Assembly (NCBI RefSeq): GCF_017357385.1
Contig: NZ_CP071632.1
Span: 1,121,501 to 1,185,500, forward strand
Reading direction: 5' to 3'
DNA from: Rhizobium sp. NZLR1
Lineage (GTDB): Bacteria; Pseudomonadota; Alphaproteobacteria; Rhizobiales; Rhizobiaceae
DNA length: 64,000 bases
Below, one piece after another: positions 27,310 through 34,274 of this stretch (position 1 is the stretch's first letter; each line of letters begins with the position of its first letter). The notes under the pieces are model-generated. The model was not told the DNA's origin and did no database searches. It was given only the letters and a program-made list of their open reading frames with translations. The translations under genes were made by a program, and so were the position numbers.

Positions 27310-28896
27310 TCAGCCGCCGACTGTGATCTCACCATCGGCAACACGTTTCACAAATATCTTCAAACCTTCATGCCTGAGTTTCTTCCAACTGCCGTCGGAA
27401 ACCATTGATTTAGCCAGATCGGCAAACCCCGTGGTGAGGTAGGGAACCTGCGATGCCGGTCGTTGGCCGAGCGCTTGAATCAAGCAGTCAGTTCTTGGCG
27501 GGGACGAGAACGTGTTTCCGGAACGTTGCATGCCGATCTCCACATGATCTGAGCCGTCCGGAAATTTGATCGTCCCATAGCCGCACTTGGCCGCCGCATT
27601 CACTTCGGCCTTGGAGAGCTTGTCTTGCAGAAGAAATGACAGCTGGCTGAACGTGTTGTCAGCGTAGTCGAACTGACCCAGTATAATGAAGTCCAGCTCG
27701 TTCTGCCCCTTCTTGGCGCCTTTGATCTTGCCAAAGAAGTCGGAATTCACCTTGGTGTCTTTGCCGGTCGTCATGGCAAGCATTTCGCCCAGCTTGATAT
27801 AGATCCTCGGCTTTGACGAAACGGTTTCGGTCGCCGCCGCGGCGTTGCCTGAAGGCAGACTTGCGGTCTCCGGCTTGGCATAGGCGTCAGCGAAGGCTTG
27901 CAGCGTCGTGAGGTTGAGCGCTTGGGGAAGCGAACCGCTCTTGAACTTGCGGCAAGAGAGCGCGGCTTGCCGTGTTGTCTTGTCAGGCTTGCCCTCAACA
28001 TTCCCTGGCTTGCAACCCAAATGAGCCAGTTGCTGCTGCAACCTCTTGAGCAAGCCTGCTTGTTCGGCGGAATAGTCGCTGACACCGCGGGTCACACTGA
28101 CATTGCGGACATCGATGCCGATACCATCGCGCTGCACCACGTCAAACTGGGACGTATGATTGTCATAGGTCTTCCAGTCATGACCCCAACCCATCATCAC
28201 CGGGCCGAGAATGAAGTTGAATGATTTCGGGTCGCGGTGTGATTGCGGCTCGCACTCGTTCGATTCCCAGCAATTCGGAGCCTGGTTGGTTGCTTCGCCT
28301 TCGGCGGCGTAGATCACCTTGTTGTCGCAGCTTGCCGTAACCCATCCGCTCTCATCGCTTGCCCATCGGATTTTCAGCGAGAATGTCGCCCATTTGCCGA
28401 AATCTCCCGGTTTTTGGCACTGGTGGGCGAGAAAGTTCACGCCGTTGCGCGTGTCGGCTTTCAGCATGTAGATGAAATTGTGGACTGCCGGCCCTTCCCA
28501 GGAGGCGAAACGCAAATGGCTGTCCCGGCCATCGGGATAAAAGCCATTTGCGGAGTTGTTGTGCCAGCCTTCATAGGCAAAAGTCGGATCGAGCCGGAAA
28601 TCAAACGTGTATTCGACGCTTTCGCCAGCCTTCATGTCTCGGGTATAGCGAATCGTCGAGCGGACGTTGCCATTGCGACAATCATTTTCGCCGCGTCCAT
28701 CTCCATAATCGACATTGGAACACTGACGGTCGAATATCTGAAACCGGGTCACGCCGTCCTTGGCCTCCGGTCTGACCGATCCGTTGAACTTGTGGCGTTC
28801 AAAACCTTTGGGGAGCGGATCGGAGGTCGCGACTGCGTCGGTCAAAAAAACCGCAAGCGCGCCAACCGCCAGTCCAACTATATGATTTTTCAACAT
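27310..28896 (-). CDS. Secreted heparin-lyase-like protein with peptidoglycan-binding-like segment
   Basis: A 528-aa exported protein. The signal peptide covers about residues 1-24 (MLKNHIVG..., ending near AVAT). Residues about 30-260 look like the jelly-roll of heparin-lyase-type polysaccharide lyases (FDRQCSNVD, YTFDFRLDP, YEGWHN, FILGPVMMGWGHDW). Residues about 265-305 resemble a PG_binding_1 repeat (LQQQLAHLGCKPG...TRQAAL). The last 150 residues are unrecognised. ATG at 28896 has GGAGAAAC upstream; the frame start ten codons earlier is rejected. Substrate unknown; a surface or host polysaccharide is plausible. Confidence 0.7.
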   Translation of the reverse strand: MLKNHIVGLAVGALAVFLTDAVATSDPLPKGFERHKFNGSVRPEAKDGVTRFQIFDRQCSNVDYGDGRGENDCRNGNVRSTIRYTRDMKAGESVEYTFDFRLDPTFAYEGWHNNSANGFYPDGRDSHLRFASWEGPAVHNFIYMLKADTRNGVNFLAHQCQKPGDFGKWATFSLKIRWASDESGWVTASCDNKVIYAAEGEATNQAPNCWESNECEPQSHRDPKSFNFILGPVMMGWGHDWKTYDNHTSQFDVVQRDGIGIDVRNVSVTRGVSDYSAEQAGLLKRLQQQLAHLGCKPGNVEGKPDKTTRQAALSCRKFKSGSLPQALNLTTLQAFADAYAKPETASLPSGNAAAATETVSSKPRIYIKLGEMLAMTTGKDTKVNSDFFGKIKGAKKGQNELDFIILGQFDYADNTFSQLSFLLQDKLSKAEVNAAAKCGYGTIKFPDGSDHVEIGMQRSGNTFSSPPRTDCLIQALGQRPASQVPYLTTGFADLAKSMVSDGSWKKLRHEGLKIFVKRVADGEITVGG

Positions 28897-29016
28897 AGTT
28901 GTTTCTCCAAATTGGACTCCAAGCATATCACGATCTCTTCTGGAAGGTAGGGTTTAGATCAGCTGCAGATCGGTCCCTTGGCGCAGAAGGTCTTCACCAG
29001 CTCGCTCTTCTCTCCA

Positions 29017-29046
29017 GTTATAATTTTTCTGCAGGAAAATTATAAC
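29017..29046. promoter_or_regulatory. 30-bp AT-rich palindrome upstream of the DUF982 gene
   Basis: The arms GTTATAATTTT (29017-29027) and AAAATTATAAC (29036-29046) are perfect reverse complements around TCTGCAGG. It lies 128 bp before the DUF982 start and about 120 bp upstream of the lyase-like gene start on the other strand, so it could serve either as operator. Confidence 0.6.
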
Positions 29047-29174
29047 GACGCGATTGAACAGCAGCGCGCGGCATCGGCATTGCCCGAATCAGCTTTGATG
29101 CGCCGGTTTTCGAATCAACCGGAACGAGTCCCAAAGTGATTCGTTGAGTCGGGTTCCGTGTGAGATACTGCGCC

Positions 29175-29414
29175 ATGAGCAAGCGACGAAGCTTCAAACC
29201 GGTGAAGATCACCATCAATGGCAAGGTGAGGACGGTCTATAATGTCGTCCAGGCCGGCAACACTTTGCTGAATGACTGGCCCGACCAGACGGCGGCGGCC
29301 AAGGTTGCCGAGCGGCTTGTGCTTGACGTCTTCAACGATGCCGCCGAGCCCGAGCAGGTGCGGCGGGCCTTCATCACCGCGGCCAAGGCGAGCGACATCA
29401 AATACAGCTCGTGA
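29175..29414 (+). CDS. DUF982 family protein
   Basis: A 79-aa protein matching DUF982, a small family expanded in Rhizobium: a basic N terminus, then VYNVVQAGNTLLNDWP, a central helix, and a C-terminal ARRAFITAAKAS-like segment (here VRRAFITAAKASDI). ATG at 29175 chosen by family length; five extra codons upstream are possible. Soluble; function unknown. Confidence 0.85.
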   Translation: MSKRRSFKPVKITINGKVRTVYNVVQAGNTLLNDWPDQTAAAKVAERLVLDVFNDAAEPEQVRRAFITAAKASDIKYSS

Positions 29415-29440
29415 TCTGCGGTGTTGGGCAAAGCTCCGGC

Positions 29441-29668
29441 TCACTTCCACGAGACCTGCTCCTGATCGGCGCGATCCTGGTGCTTGAACTGCGTCTCCAT
29501 CCAGGCGGCCGAGATGATCGCGGCGAGGAAGCCGAAGGTGAGGCAGGCGATGGCCTGCTTGCGCCAGGAGATGAAGGTGACCGGTGCGGGGGTGAGGGGT
29601 TTTTCCGCGCATTCACGGCTCAAGCTGGCGCAGCCGGAAAAGGCCTTGATGATGCAATCGGCAGCCAT
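29441..29668 (-). CDS. Small single-pass membrane protein of the phage-like cluster
   Basis: A 75-aa protein with one transmembrane helix (about residues 37-57, around ACLTFGFLAAIISAAW) and three Cys residues in its N-terminal 20. It begins MAADCIIKAF at 29668 and lies 11 bp after the gene at 29680 on the same strand, so it is probably co-transcribed from the operator region at 29984-30046. No family recognised. Confidence 0.6.
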   Translation of the reverse strand: MAADCIIKAFSGCASLSRECAEKPLTPAPVTFISWRKQAIACLTFGFLAAIISAAWMETQFKHQDRADQEQVSWK

Positions 29669-29679
29669 CTCCGTTCGCC

Positions 29680-29943
29680 TCAGGCGTAAAGCTGATCGTG
29701 ATCGGTCATGCCCATGATCTCGCGGGCATAGCGGTAATGCTCCGCGACCGAGGCCGCAGCGCCGCGCAGCCAGGAGGGGCCGCGGATCGAATGTTCGGGA
29801 CGGCGCAGGAAGGCAAAGCCGAGGGCGCCCATGCGCTGCGCCTCGATCGCCATATAGGCGCTGCAGTCGTTCATCCCCCATGCGCCGTTCCAGCGGGCGT
29901 CACGCTTGCTCTCCTCGGTCTCGATATTGCGGATGTGCTGCAT
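29680..29943 (-). CDS. Hypothetical small protein of the phage-like cluster
   Basis: An 87-aa soluble protein beginning MQHIRNIETEESKRD; the ATG at 29943 has AGAGGA six bases upstream, better than the GTG five codons earlier. It is the first gene of the leftward arm under the GGTATATACC operator at 29984. No domain recognised. Confidence 0.6.
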   Translation of the reverse strand: MQHIRNIETEESKRDARWNGAWGMNDCSAYMAIEAQRMGALGFAFLRRPEHSIRGPSWLRGAAASVAEHYRYAREIMGMTDHDQLYA

Positions 29944-29983
29944 CGCCTGTCCTCTCACGCCGCTGATCGGCTTGTGAGAAGAA

Positions 29984-29993
29984 GGTATATACC
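29984..29993. promoter_or_regulatory. Repressor operator OL1
   Basis: GGTATATACC, a perfect palindrome 41 bp upstream of the leftward gene at 29943. It shares the GGTAT/ATACC half-site with the operators in front of the S24 repressor gene, 1.4 kb away. Confidence 0.6.
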
Positions 29994-30004
29994 ATACCCG
30001 ATTG

Positions 30005-30046
30005 CGTCAATCATAAAAGGTATAAAAAATACCTCAAAGATTGACG
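30005..30046. promoter_or_regulatory. Repressor operator OL2, nested palindrome
   Basis: The inner site AGGTAT-N5-ATACCT (30018-30034) has the same five-base spacing as the operator at 31476. It is enclosed by an outer inverted repeat CGTCAATC (30005-30012) / GATTGACG (30039-30046), giving two superimposed dyads with one centre. Confidence 0.65.
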
Positions 30047-30359
30047 AGGTACGAATCATAGGCGTATGTCTGTCGCCAGTGATTGGGCGACCGGGTGCAA
30101 CTCCCGAGCTGACGAAGCCCAGCGGCGCGGGAAGCGAAAGTCCTTAAGTGCGCTGTCAGAAAATCAGGACGAGGGCGAAGCGAATGGCCCCTCTGGCACG
30201 TGTCCCATCCCGGCTCCGGCCTTCAGGACCTGGCCAATGCTCTCCCGGCTTCATGGGCTTTGCTCATGGGGTAGGGGGAAGCTTTGGCCGGAACCCTCCC
30301 TCACCAGCCTTCAGGAGCTAAGACAGAGAGATAGAAATCAAAGCCTATCTTGGAGTCTG

Positions 30360-30500
30360 ATGCAGCGAGAAAAACGGACGCCGGCCATGCGCAACGAGAT
30401 CGAAATCACCGACGAGATGATCGGAGTTTACGATCGGTGGAGGAGGGAGTGCCGAAGGACAGGTTCCCCGCAGCCATGCGATCGATCCTGCTGGCGGTGA
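30360..30500 (+). CDS. Possible small protein of the phage-like cluster
   Basis: A 46-aa frame beginning MQREKRTPAM and containing EIEITDEMIGVYDRW, reminiscent of short phage accessory proteins. A GGAG lies close upstream (four-base spacing, short). The frame may instead begin at the internal ATG at 30387. About 310 bp to its left hold no other gene. Low confidence. Confidence 0.35.
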   Translation: MQREKRTPAMRNEIEITDEMIGVYDRWRRECRRTGSPQPCDRSCWR

Positions 30501-30610
30501 CAAGAGATGCAAGCGCGGCATTCGGAGCTTCCACAATTTTTGGTTTCAGGAGGAATGCCCGAGACCCTGATAGATCCTGGTCGCCGGATCGGGGAGATCG
30601 GAGCGAAATC

Positions 30611-30715
30611 CTACAGGCCGTACATCTCGCGGGCGGCGCTGAAGGTCAGCAGAAACACCGCGAGGGTGACGATATAGAACCAGATTCGGCCGGCGCGCGA
30701 GGAAGGGCGGATCAT
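30611..30715 (-). CDS. 34-aa single-pass membrane microprotein
   Basis: A 34-aa protein: a basic N terminus (MIRPSSRAGR), one hydrophobic helix (about residues 11-26, IWFYIVTLAVFLLTFS) and a short tail AAREMYGL. A good Shine-Dalgarno, AAGGA, lies seven bases upstream of the ATG at 30715. It follows the S24 repressor gene on the same strand by 56 bp and may be co-expressed with it. Such peptides in phage regions are often superinfection or toxin-like factors; no function is assigned here. Confidence 0.5.
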   Translation of the reverse strand: MIRPSSRAGRIWFYIVTLAVFLLTFSAAREMYGL

Positions 30716-30771
30716 CTTGGTTTCCTTGATGAATAGGGCTGATTTGCAGTATTGCTGCCGAGCATCGGTCC

Positions 30772-31419
30772 CTACATCTCGATGATCGACCGGCGGACGC
30801 GGCCGACGATGGTGACGGCGCCCTGGAATTCCGGCGGCGGCACGTCCTCATAAGACGCCGGCTGGAAGGGCGGGTCGTCGTTCGGGCGATAACGCTTGTA
30901 GGTAGCAGCACCGGTTTCGTCGGCGACGACATAGAGCGCGTTCGGCGCCAGGCGCTTGTCGCGAAGATTGACGAAGATGATCGAGCCCGGCGGCGAGATC
31001 TTGTTCATCGAATTGCCTTCGACCTCGAGCGCGATCCATTCGCCATCTGGCAGATCGAGGGCGGCCACCGTCGGGAATTCCGAAAAGTCGGTGATCGGCG
31101 CCTGCTCGCTCAGCTGTCCGGCGCTGACCCAGGAGATCTTCGGCACGTCGGCGACGGAGACCGGCAGCTCATCCGGATCGAGCGCGTTGCCGGTTCCGAA
31201 CTGCAGCCAGTTGAGATTGACCTTGAAGGCGCGGGCATATTTCTTCGCATCGGCAATGCCGAAGCCGTTGCGGCCGGACTCATGCGCCTTGTAGACATTC
31301 GCATTCCAGCCGAACCGATCGACGATCGCTTTCGGCCCGGCAAAGCCGGCGTTTTTCCTGGCCATGACCAGCCGCTTTGCGCGTTCTTCGCGTTCAAATT
31401 GTTCCTGATCTTTCAACAT
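30772..31419 (-). CDS. Phage-type repressor: XRE helix-turn-helix plus S24 peptidase domain
   Basis: A 215-aa LexA/CI-like repressor. An XRE-type helix-turn-helix occupies about residues 15-70. An Ala100-Gly101 pair follows (WVSAGQ), the usual self-cleavage site, and then a S24 serine-lysine dyad: GNSMN (Ser137) and TYKRY (Lys175). It could therefore be inactivated by RecA-stimulated self-cleavage after DNA damage. The start at 31419 lies 10 bp from an operator, leaving little room for a leader. It probably represses itself, the rightward genes from 31503 and the leftward genes from 29943 through shared GGTAT/ATACC sites. Confidence 0.9.
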   Translation of the reverse strand: MLKDQEQFEREERAKRLVMARKNAGFAGPKAIVDRFGWNANVYKAHESGRNGFGIADAKKYARAFKVNLNWLQFGTGNALDPDELPVSVADVPKISWVSAGQLSEQAPITDFSEFPTVAALDLPDGEWIALEVEGNSMNKISPPGSIIFVNLRDKRLAPNALYVVADETGAATYKRYRPNDDPPFQPASYEDVPPPEFQGAVTIVGRVRRSIIEM

Positions 31420-31429
31420 GATATAAAAA

Positions 31430-31448
31430 ATACCCCAATTTAGGGTAT
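31430..31448. promoter_or_regulatory. Repressor operator OR2
   Basis: ATACCC-N7-GGGTAT, ten bases upstream of the repressor gene start. Same half-site as OR1 with opposite polarity and a longer spacer. Confidence 0.65.
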
Positions 31449-31467
31449 ATGTCATGCCCTATTGTGC

Positions 31468-31496
31468 TTGACATATAGGGTATTAAATATACCCTA
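31468..31496 (+). promoter_or_regulatory. Rightward promoter and operator OR1
   Basis: A 21-bp perfect palindrome, TAGGGTAT-N5-ATACCCTA (31476-31496), follows a consensus -35 box TTGACA (31468-31473) and ends six bases before the ATG at 31503. The TTGACATAT is itself the inverted partner of ATATGTCA at 31447. With so short a leader the rightward transcript may be leaderless; the -10 box is not obvious. Confidence 0.7.
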
Positions 31497-31502
31497 GTGC
31501 AC

Positions 31503-31712
31503 ATGACAAACAGCGAGACCATCAGCCCCTCCACCCTGGCGGCAATCGGCCTGATCCAGCGCGGAAGCCGCCGTTACACCGGCTGCCCGATGTGCGGCAA
31601 GGCGCTGTCGATTGCCGAGGTGATCGAGCGCCACTGCGAAAATTGCGACCGGCAGACCAGCCCGAAAGACATGCGGGAGATCACCGATCCCGATAGCCTC
31701 ACCCCTCCCTGA
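31503..31712 (+). CDS. Small zinc-ribbon-like protein, first gene of the rightward phage-like operon
   Basis: A 69-aa protein with CPMC (about 28-31) and CENC (about 45-48), a probable zinc ribbon. The ATG at 31503 is preceded directly by the operator palindrome, with no room for a Shine-Dalgarno; a GTG two codons earlier is the alternative. This position suggests translation of a leaderless mRNA. Early gene of the cluster; function unknown. Confidence 0.65.
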   Translation: MTNSETISPSTLAAIGLIQRGSRRYTGCPMCGKALSIAEVIERHCENCDRQTSPKDMREITDPDSLTPP

Positions 31713-31896
31713 CGGCTGTCGGTGGCTGGCGTCGTCGCCTCCCTCGGCGACGCCGGCATCAATTCCCCGGGTAGTAGCCCGGCAGACGACCGGAGCCTTT
31801 GCTCCCGCAACAGAATTCGAAATCAAGCACCGGGGCAGCCCCCGCTTCGGCGGCAACGGTGCGCTGCGCTCGAAATGGACAACAAGGATCACTGGC

Positions 31897-32121
31897 ATGA
31901 ACGCGCTCGAGCTCTTCCGCACCGGCCGGGACTATATCGAAATCGCAGCCATCCTCGGCGTGTCGGTGCCTTCGGTCGAGACCGAGATCCACCGGCTTCG
32001 AAGCGCCGAGAAGGGCGACACCGCGGGGCTGGATCATGCCGGCGCTGAGATCCGCCGGTTTTCCCCGCGCCTCAAGCCGGGCACTTCAGTCAATTTTTTC
32101 GGCGGGCAACGGCGGATTTGA
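31897..32121 (+). CDS. Small helix-turn-helix protein
   Basis: A 74-aa protein whose first 45 residues (MNALELFRTGRDYIEIA, then AILGVSVPSVETEIHRL) form a helix-turn-helix typical of phage adaptors or LuxR/GerE-like regulators. AAGGA lies about ten bases upstream of the ATG. The frame stays open for some 50 codons upstream with protein-like composition but no start codon was found, so the true N terminus could differ. Part of the rightward operon. Confidence 0.6.
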   Translation: MNALELFRTGRDYIEIAAILGVSVPSVETEIHRLRSAEKGDTAGLDHAGAEIRRFSPRLKPGTSVNFFGGQRRI

Positions 32122-32167
32122 GGTCACGGCGGGGCCGTGGCTCGATCGGCGAGAGAAAGGAAACGGT

Positions 32168-32533
32168 ATGGCGAAGGACGCAATGAGCAAGGACATCATG
32201 GACATCCTCAGCCCGGTGCTGGGGGAGGAGCTGGCGGCAGCCGTCATCGAGCATCGCAAGCGCACGCTGAGGAAGCCGCTGACGGCCTATGCCGCCCGGA
32301 TGCAGGCCAGGGAATATCTGCTGACCGGCGATCCGGCCGGCGCCGCCGAGATGCAGATCTTCCGCGGCTGGCAGGCGATCAAATGCGACTGGTACCTCAA
32401 GGAGAAGGCGAGGGAAGCCGGGTCGATCAACAGCAGCACGAGAAGGACGACAGTCGATGCCGCAAGAGATTTCCTCTCCGGTGAAGATCATAGCGGGGAT
32501 GCTTTCGGGCTTCCCGGCATCCGCCGGCACTGA
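32168..32533 (+). CDS. Hypothetical phage-like protein
   Basis: A 121-aa soluble helical protein starting at the ATG at 32168 after GAAAGGAAACGGT. A central segment (MQAREYLLTGDPAGAAEMQIFRG-like) is well ordered; the last 25 residues overlap the next gene in another frame. No domain recognised. Confidence 0.6.
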   Translation: MAKDAMSKDIMDILSPVLGEELAAAVIEHRKRTLRKPLTAYAARMQAREYLLTGDPAGAAEMQIFRGWQAIKCDWYLKEKAREAGSINSSTRRTTVDAARDFLSGEDHSGDAFGLPGIRRH

Positions 32534-32897
32534 TCCCGATATGCAGATCCGCGCCTATCTCGTCGCCATCGACGGCATTTCGGCCGAGGCGGTCTGGCGC
32601 GCCGCCAGAGGCTTCATCTCCGGGAAGGTGAGGGATCATAACCGCGCCTTTGCCCCGAGCAGCGCCAGTTTTGCCGAGGAGTGCCGAAATCAGCAGGCGG
32701 CGATGGCAGCCCAAAGCCGCCCGCGCATCGAACGGGAAGCCGAGGCACCGAAGCCGAAGGTCGCCGCCTACAAGATGCAGCTGCTGCGCGATGCCGCCAA
32801 TGGCAGCTGCAGCGCCAAGCGCGAGCTGGCGAAAATGTTTCCCGACAACCCGATCATCGCAAGAGCCGCGCGCGACGCGCAGGAGGCAGCAGGGTGA
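32457..32897 (+). CDS. Hypothetical phage-like protein
   Basis: A 146-aa protein that overlaps the end of the previous gene by 77 bp. The first 65 residues (including a FISGKVRDHNRAFAPS segment) look like the small phage/ICE proteins that accompany replication or packaging genes; the rest is a charged helix. It ends GTGA, overlapping the start of the GcrA-like gene, so translation is coupled. Confidence 0.6.
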   Translation: MPQEISSPVKIIAGMLSGFPASAGTDPDMQIRAYLVAIDGISAEAVWRAARGFISGKVRDHNRAFAPSSASFAEECRNQQAAMAAQSRPRIEREAEAPKPKVAAYKMQLLRDAANGSCSAKRELAKMFPDNPIIARAARDAQEAAG

Positions 32898-33205
32898 GAG
32901 ACCTATTCTGGACGGAAGACAGGATCGTCAAGGCCGCGCAGCTTTGGCAGGAAGGGCGCTCGGCAAGAGCGATCGCCGAGCTGTTCGGCTCGAAGAAGAA
33001 CACCGTCATCAACATGGCGCACCGCAACCGCGACAGGTTCCCCGCCAGGCAGGACGCCAGGCAGGACACAAGGCAGAAGCCGCCGGAGGCCGATGCCGCG
33101 CCGGCCGCGCCGATCCGCCATCCCGACCGCGTCCGGCGGGTGACGTTTTCCGGCGCCGAAGTGACGATGCCGCGCGTGCCGTTCATCGATGGGCCGGCGC
33201 CATGA
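32894..33205 (+). CDS. GcrA-like DNA-binding protein
   Basis: A 103-aa protein. The N terminus (FWTEDRIVKAAQLW, GRSARAIAELFG, then NTVINMAHR) matches the start of the alphaproteobacterial cell-cycle regulator GcrA, whose Trp-Thr-x-(D/E)-R and following helix-turn-helix bind methylated GANTC promoters with sigma-70. Here the C-terminal sigma-binding domain is short and different (rich in Arg, Gln, Pro). GTG start overlaps the previous stop (GTGA). A phage-borne GcrA variant could redirect host cell-cycle transcription; that is inference. Confidence 0.7.
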   Translation: MRDLFWTEDRIVKAAQLWQEGRSARAIAELFGSKKNTVINMAHRNRDRFPARQDARQDTRQKPPEADAAPAAPIRHPDRVRRVTFSGAEVTMPRVPFIDGPAP

Positions 33206-33399
33206 GCAAGATCACCCCACGCGAGACCGAAATCATCGGCTGGATGGCGGCCGGAAAGACCGCCGCCGAGATCGGCACCATTCTCGGCATCTCCCACATC
33301 ACGGTGAATACCCACATCGCCAACGCCAAGGCGAGACTCGGCATCTTCAAGGATACCGCCCTGGTCGCCGCCGCACTGCGCAACGGCATCATTCGATAG
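33202..33399 (+). CDS. LuxR/GerE-type helix-turn-helix protein
   Basis: A 65-aa protein that is nothing but a LuxR-type DNA-binding domain: LTPRE-like start (ITPRETEIIGWMAAG), AAEIG, then HITVNTHIANAKARLG. No sensor or receiver domain. The ATG overlaps the GcrA-like stop by four bases. Possibly a co-regulator acting with the upstream GcrA-like protein. Confidence 0.85.
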   Translation: MSKITPRETEIIGWMAAGKTAAEIGTILGISHITVNTHIANAKARLGIFKDTALVAAALRNGIIR

Positions 33400-33413
33400 G
33401 AAGGACAATCAGC

Positions 33414-34007
33414 ATGGGTGGCAAAGCAGCCAAGGCTAGGACACAACGGGCAAACAAGGGCGCCGGCCGGCCGCGCAAGGAGAATGTCGAGCGTTTTCCC
33501 TGCGGCAAGATCAAGCCTTTCGAGACCGAGAAGGACAATATCAGCGTCGCCATATCAGCCCGCCGCCGCATCCACGGCTTCGGCCGGACGGTCGATGACG
33601 AGACGGTCAAGAGCCCGTTTGCCGGTTATACCCTCGGCCGCATGTTCCTCGACGGCTTGATCAGCGCCGAGCAGCGCCAGGCCGGCGACGACTATGCCGA
33701 GGCCATGGCCCGCTACCACAAGACCACCGGCATCCCGGCCCCGAGCCCGCGCGCCCAATCGCTCTTCACTGTCAAAGGCCACGAAGGCGAAGTGACCGAA
33801 AGCCTCGCCGACCGCGCCCGCAAAGCCAGTAACCGCATGATGGCCCTGCAGGGCATCCTGCTGCGCTGCCAGGACGGCCCGCAGGTCAGGAGCACGGTCT
33901 ATAACGTCACGGTGATGGACTACGAACACCTGCGCCAGATGCCGCCGCAGCAATTGCTGTGGCTGCGGCGGGGGTTGATCGCGTTGCGCGGGGCGAGGGG
34001 TGGGTGA
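33414..34007 (+). CDS. Hypothetical phage-like protein
   Basis: A 197-aa protein with a Lys/Arg-rich N terminus (MGGKAAKARTQRANKGAGRP) likely to bind nucleic acid, a central conserved-looking region (YTLGRMFLDGLISAEQRQAG) and a Gln/Leu/Arg-rich C terminus. AAGGA lies upstream of the ATG at 33414, 15 bp after the LuxR-HTH stop. Last gene of the rightward operon; no virion or integrase gene follows. Confidence 0.65.
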   Translation: MGGKAAKARTQRANKGAGRPRKENVERFPCGKIKPFETEKDNISVAISARRRIHGFGRTVDDETVKSPFAGYTLGRMFLDGLISAEQRQAGDDYAEAMARYHKTTGIPAPSPRAQSLFTVKGHEGEVTESLADRARKASNRMMALQGILLRCQDGPQVRSTVYNVTVMDYEHLRQMPPQQLLWLRRGLIALRGARGG

Positions 34008-34045
34008 GGCTTGTGGTTGAGCGTCGGATTGGCGGCATGACGATG

Positions 34046-34250
34046 ATTGCGGACCGAAGCAAAATTGGCCCCTTCCTCCGTCCGCCGTCGCTGAGTTTGC
34101 CAGAGTGTTTACCCCACCTCCGTCCTCCTCGGGCTTGACCCGAGGATCCACGCCGGCCTCCATCAGCTGGGGCATGGATCCCAGGCTCAAGGCCTGGGAT
34201 GACGGAGGTTGGGGGCGCGTTTTCGACAAACGCCTCGCCGATCGAGCGCA
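34046..34250. repeat. Direct repeat DR-left around HNH/kinase genes (copy A10)
   Basis: The palindromic core (34118-34207) is of the CTCGGG/CCCAGG family. Flanking words on both sides (AAGCAAAAT, CTTCCTC-GTCCGCC, TTACCCCA before; TTTTCGACAAACGC-TxGCCGATC after) are shared with the copy at 36.1-36.3 kb in the same orientation, so the repeat unit is about 200 bp, longer than the palindrome itself. Confidence 0.75.
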
Positions 34251-34274
34251 ACATTTGCGAGCGGGCGACGCTTG

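Noticed and set aside
30546..30932. 128-codon minus-strand frame overlapping the S24 repressor gene
   Set aside because: Overlaps two better-supported genes in other frames and has no domain.
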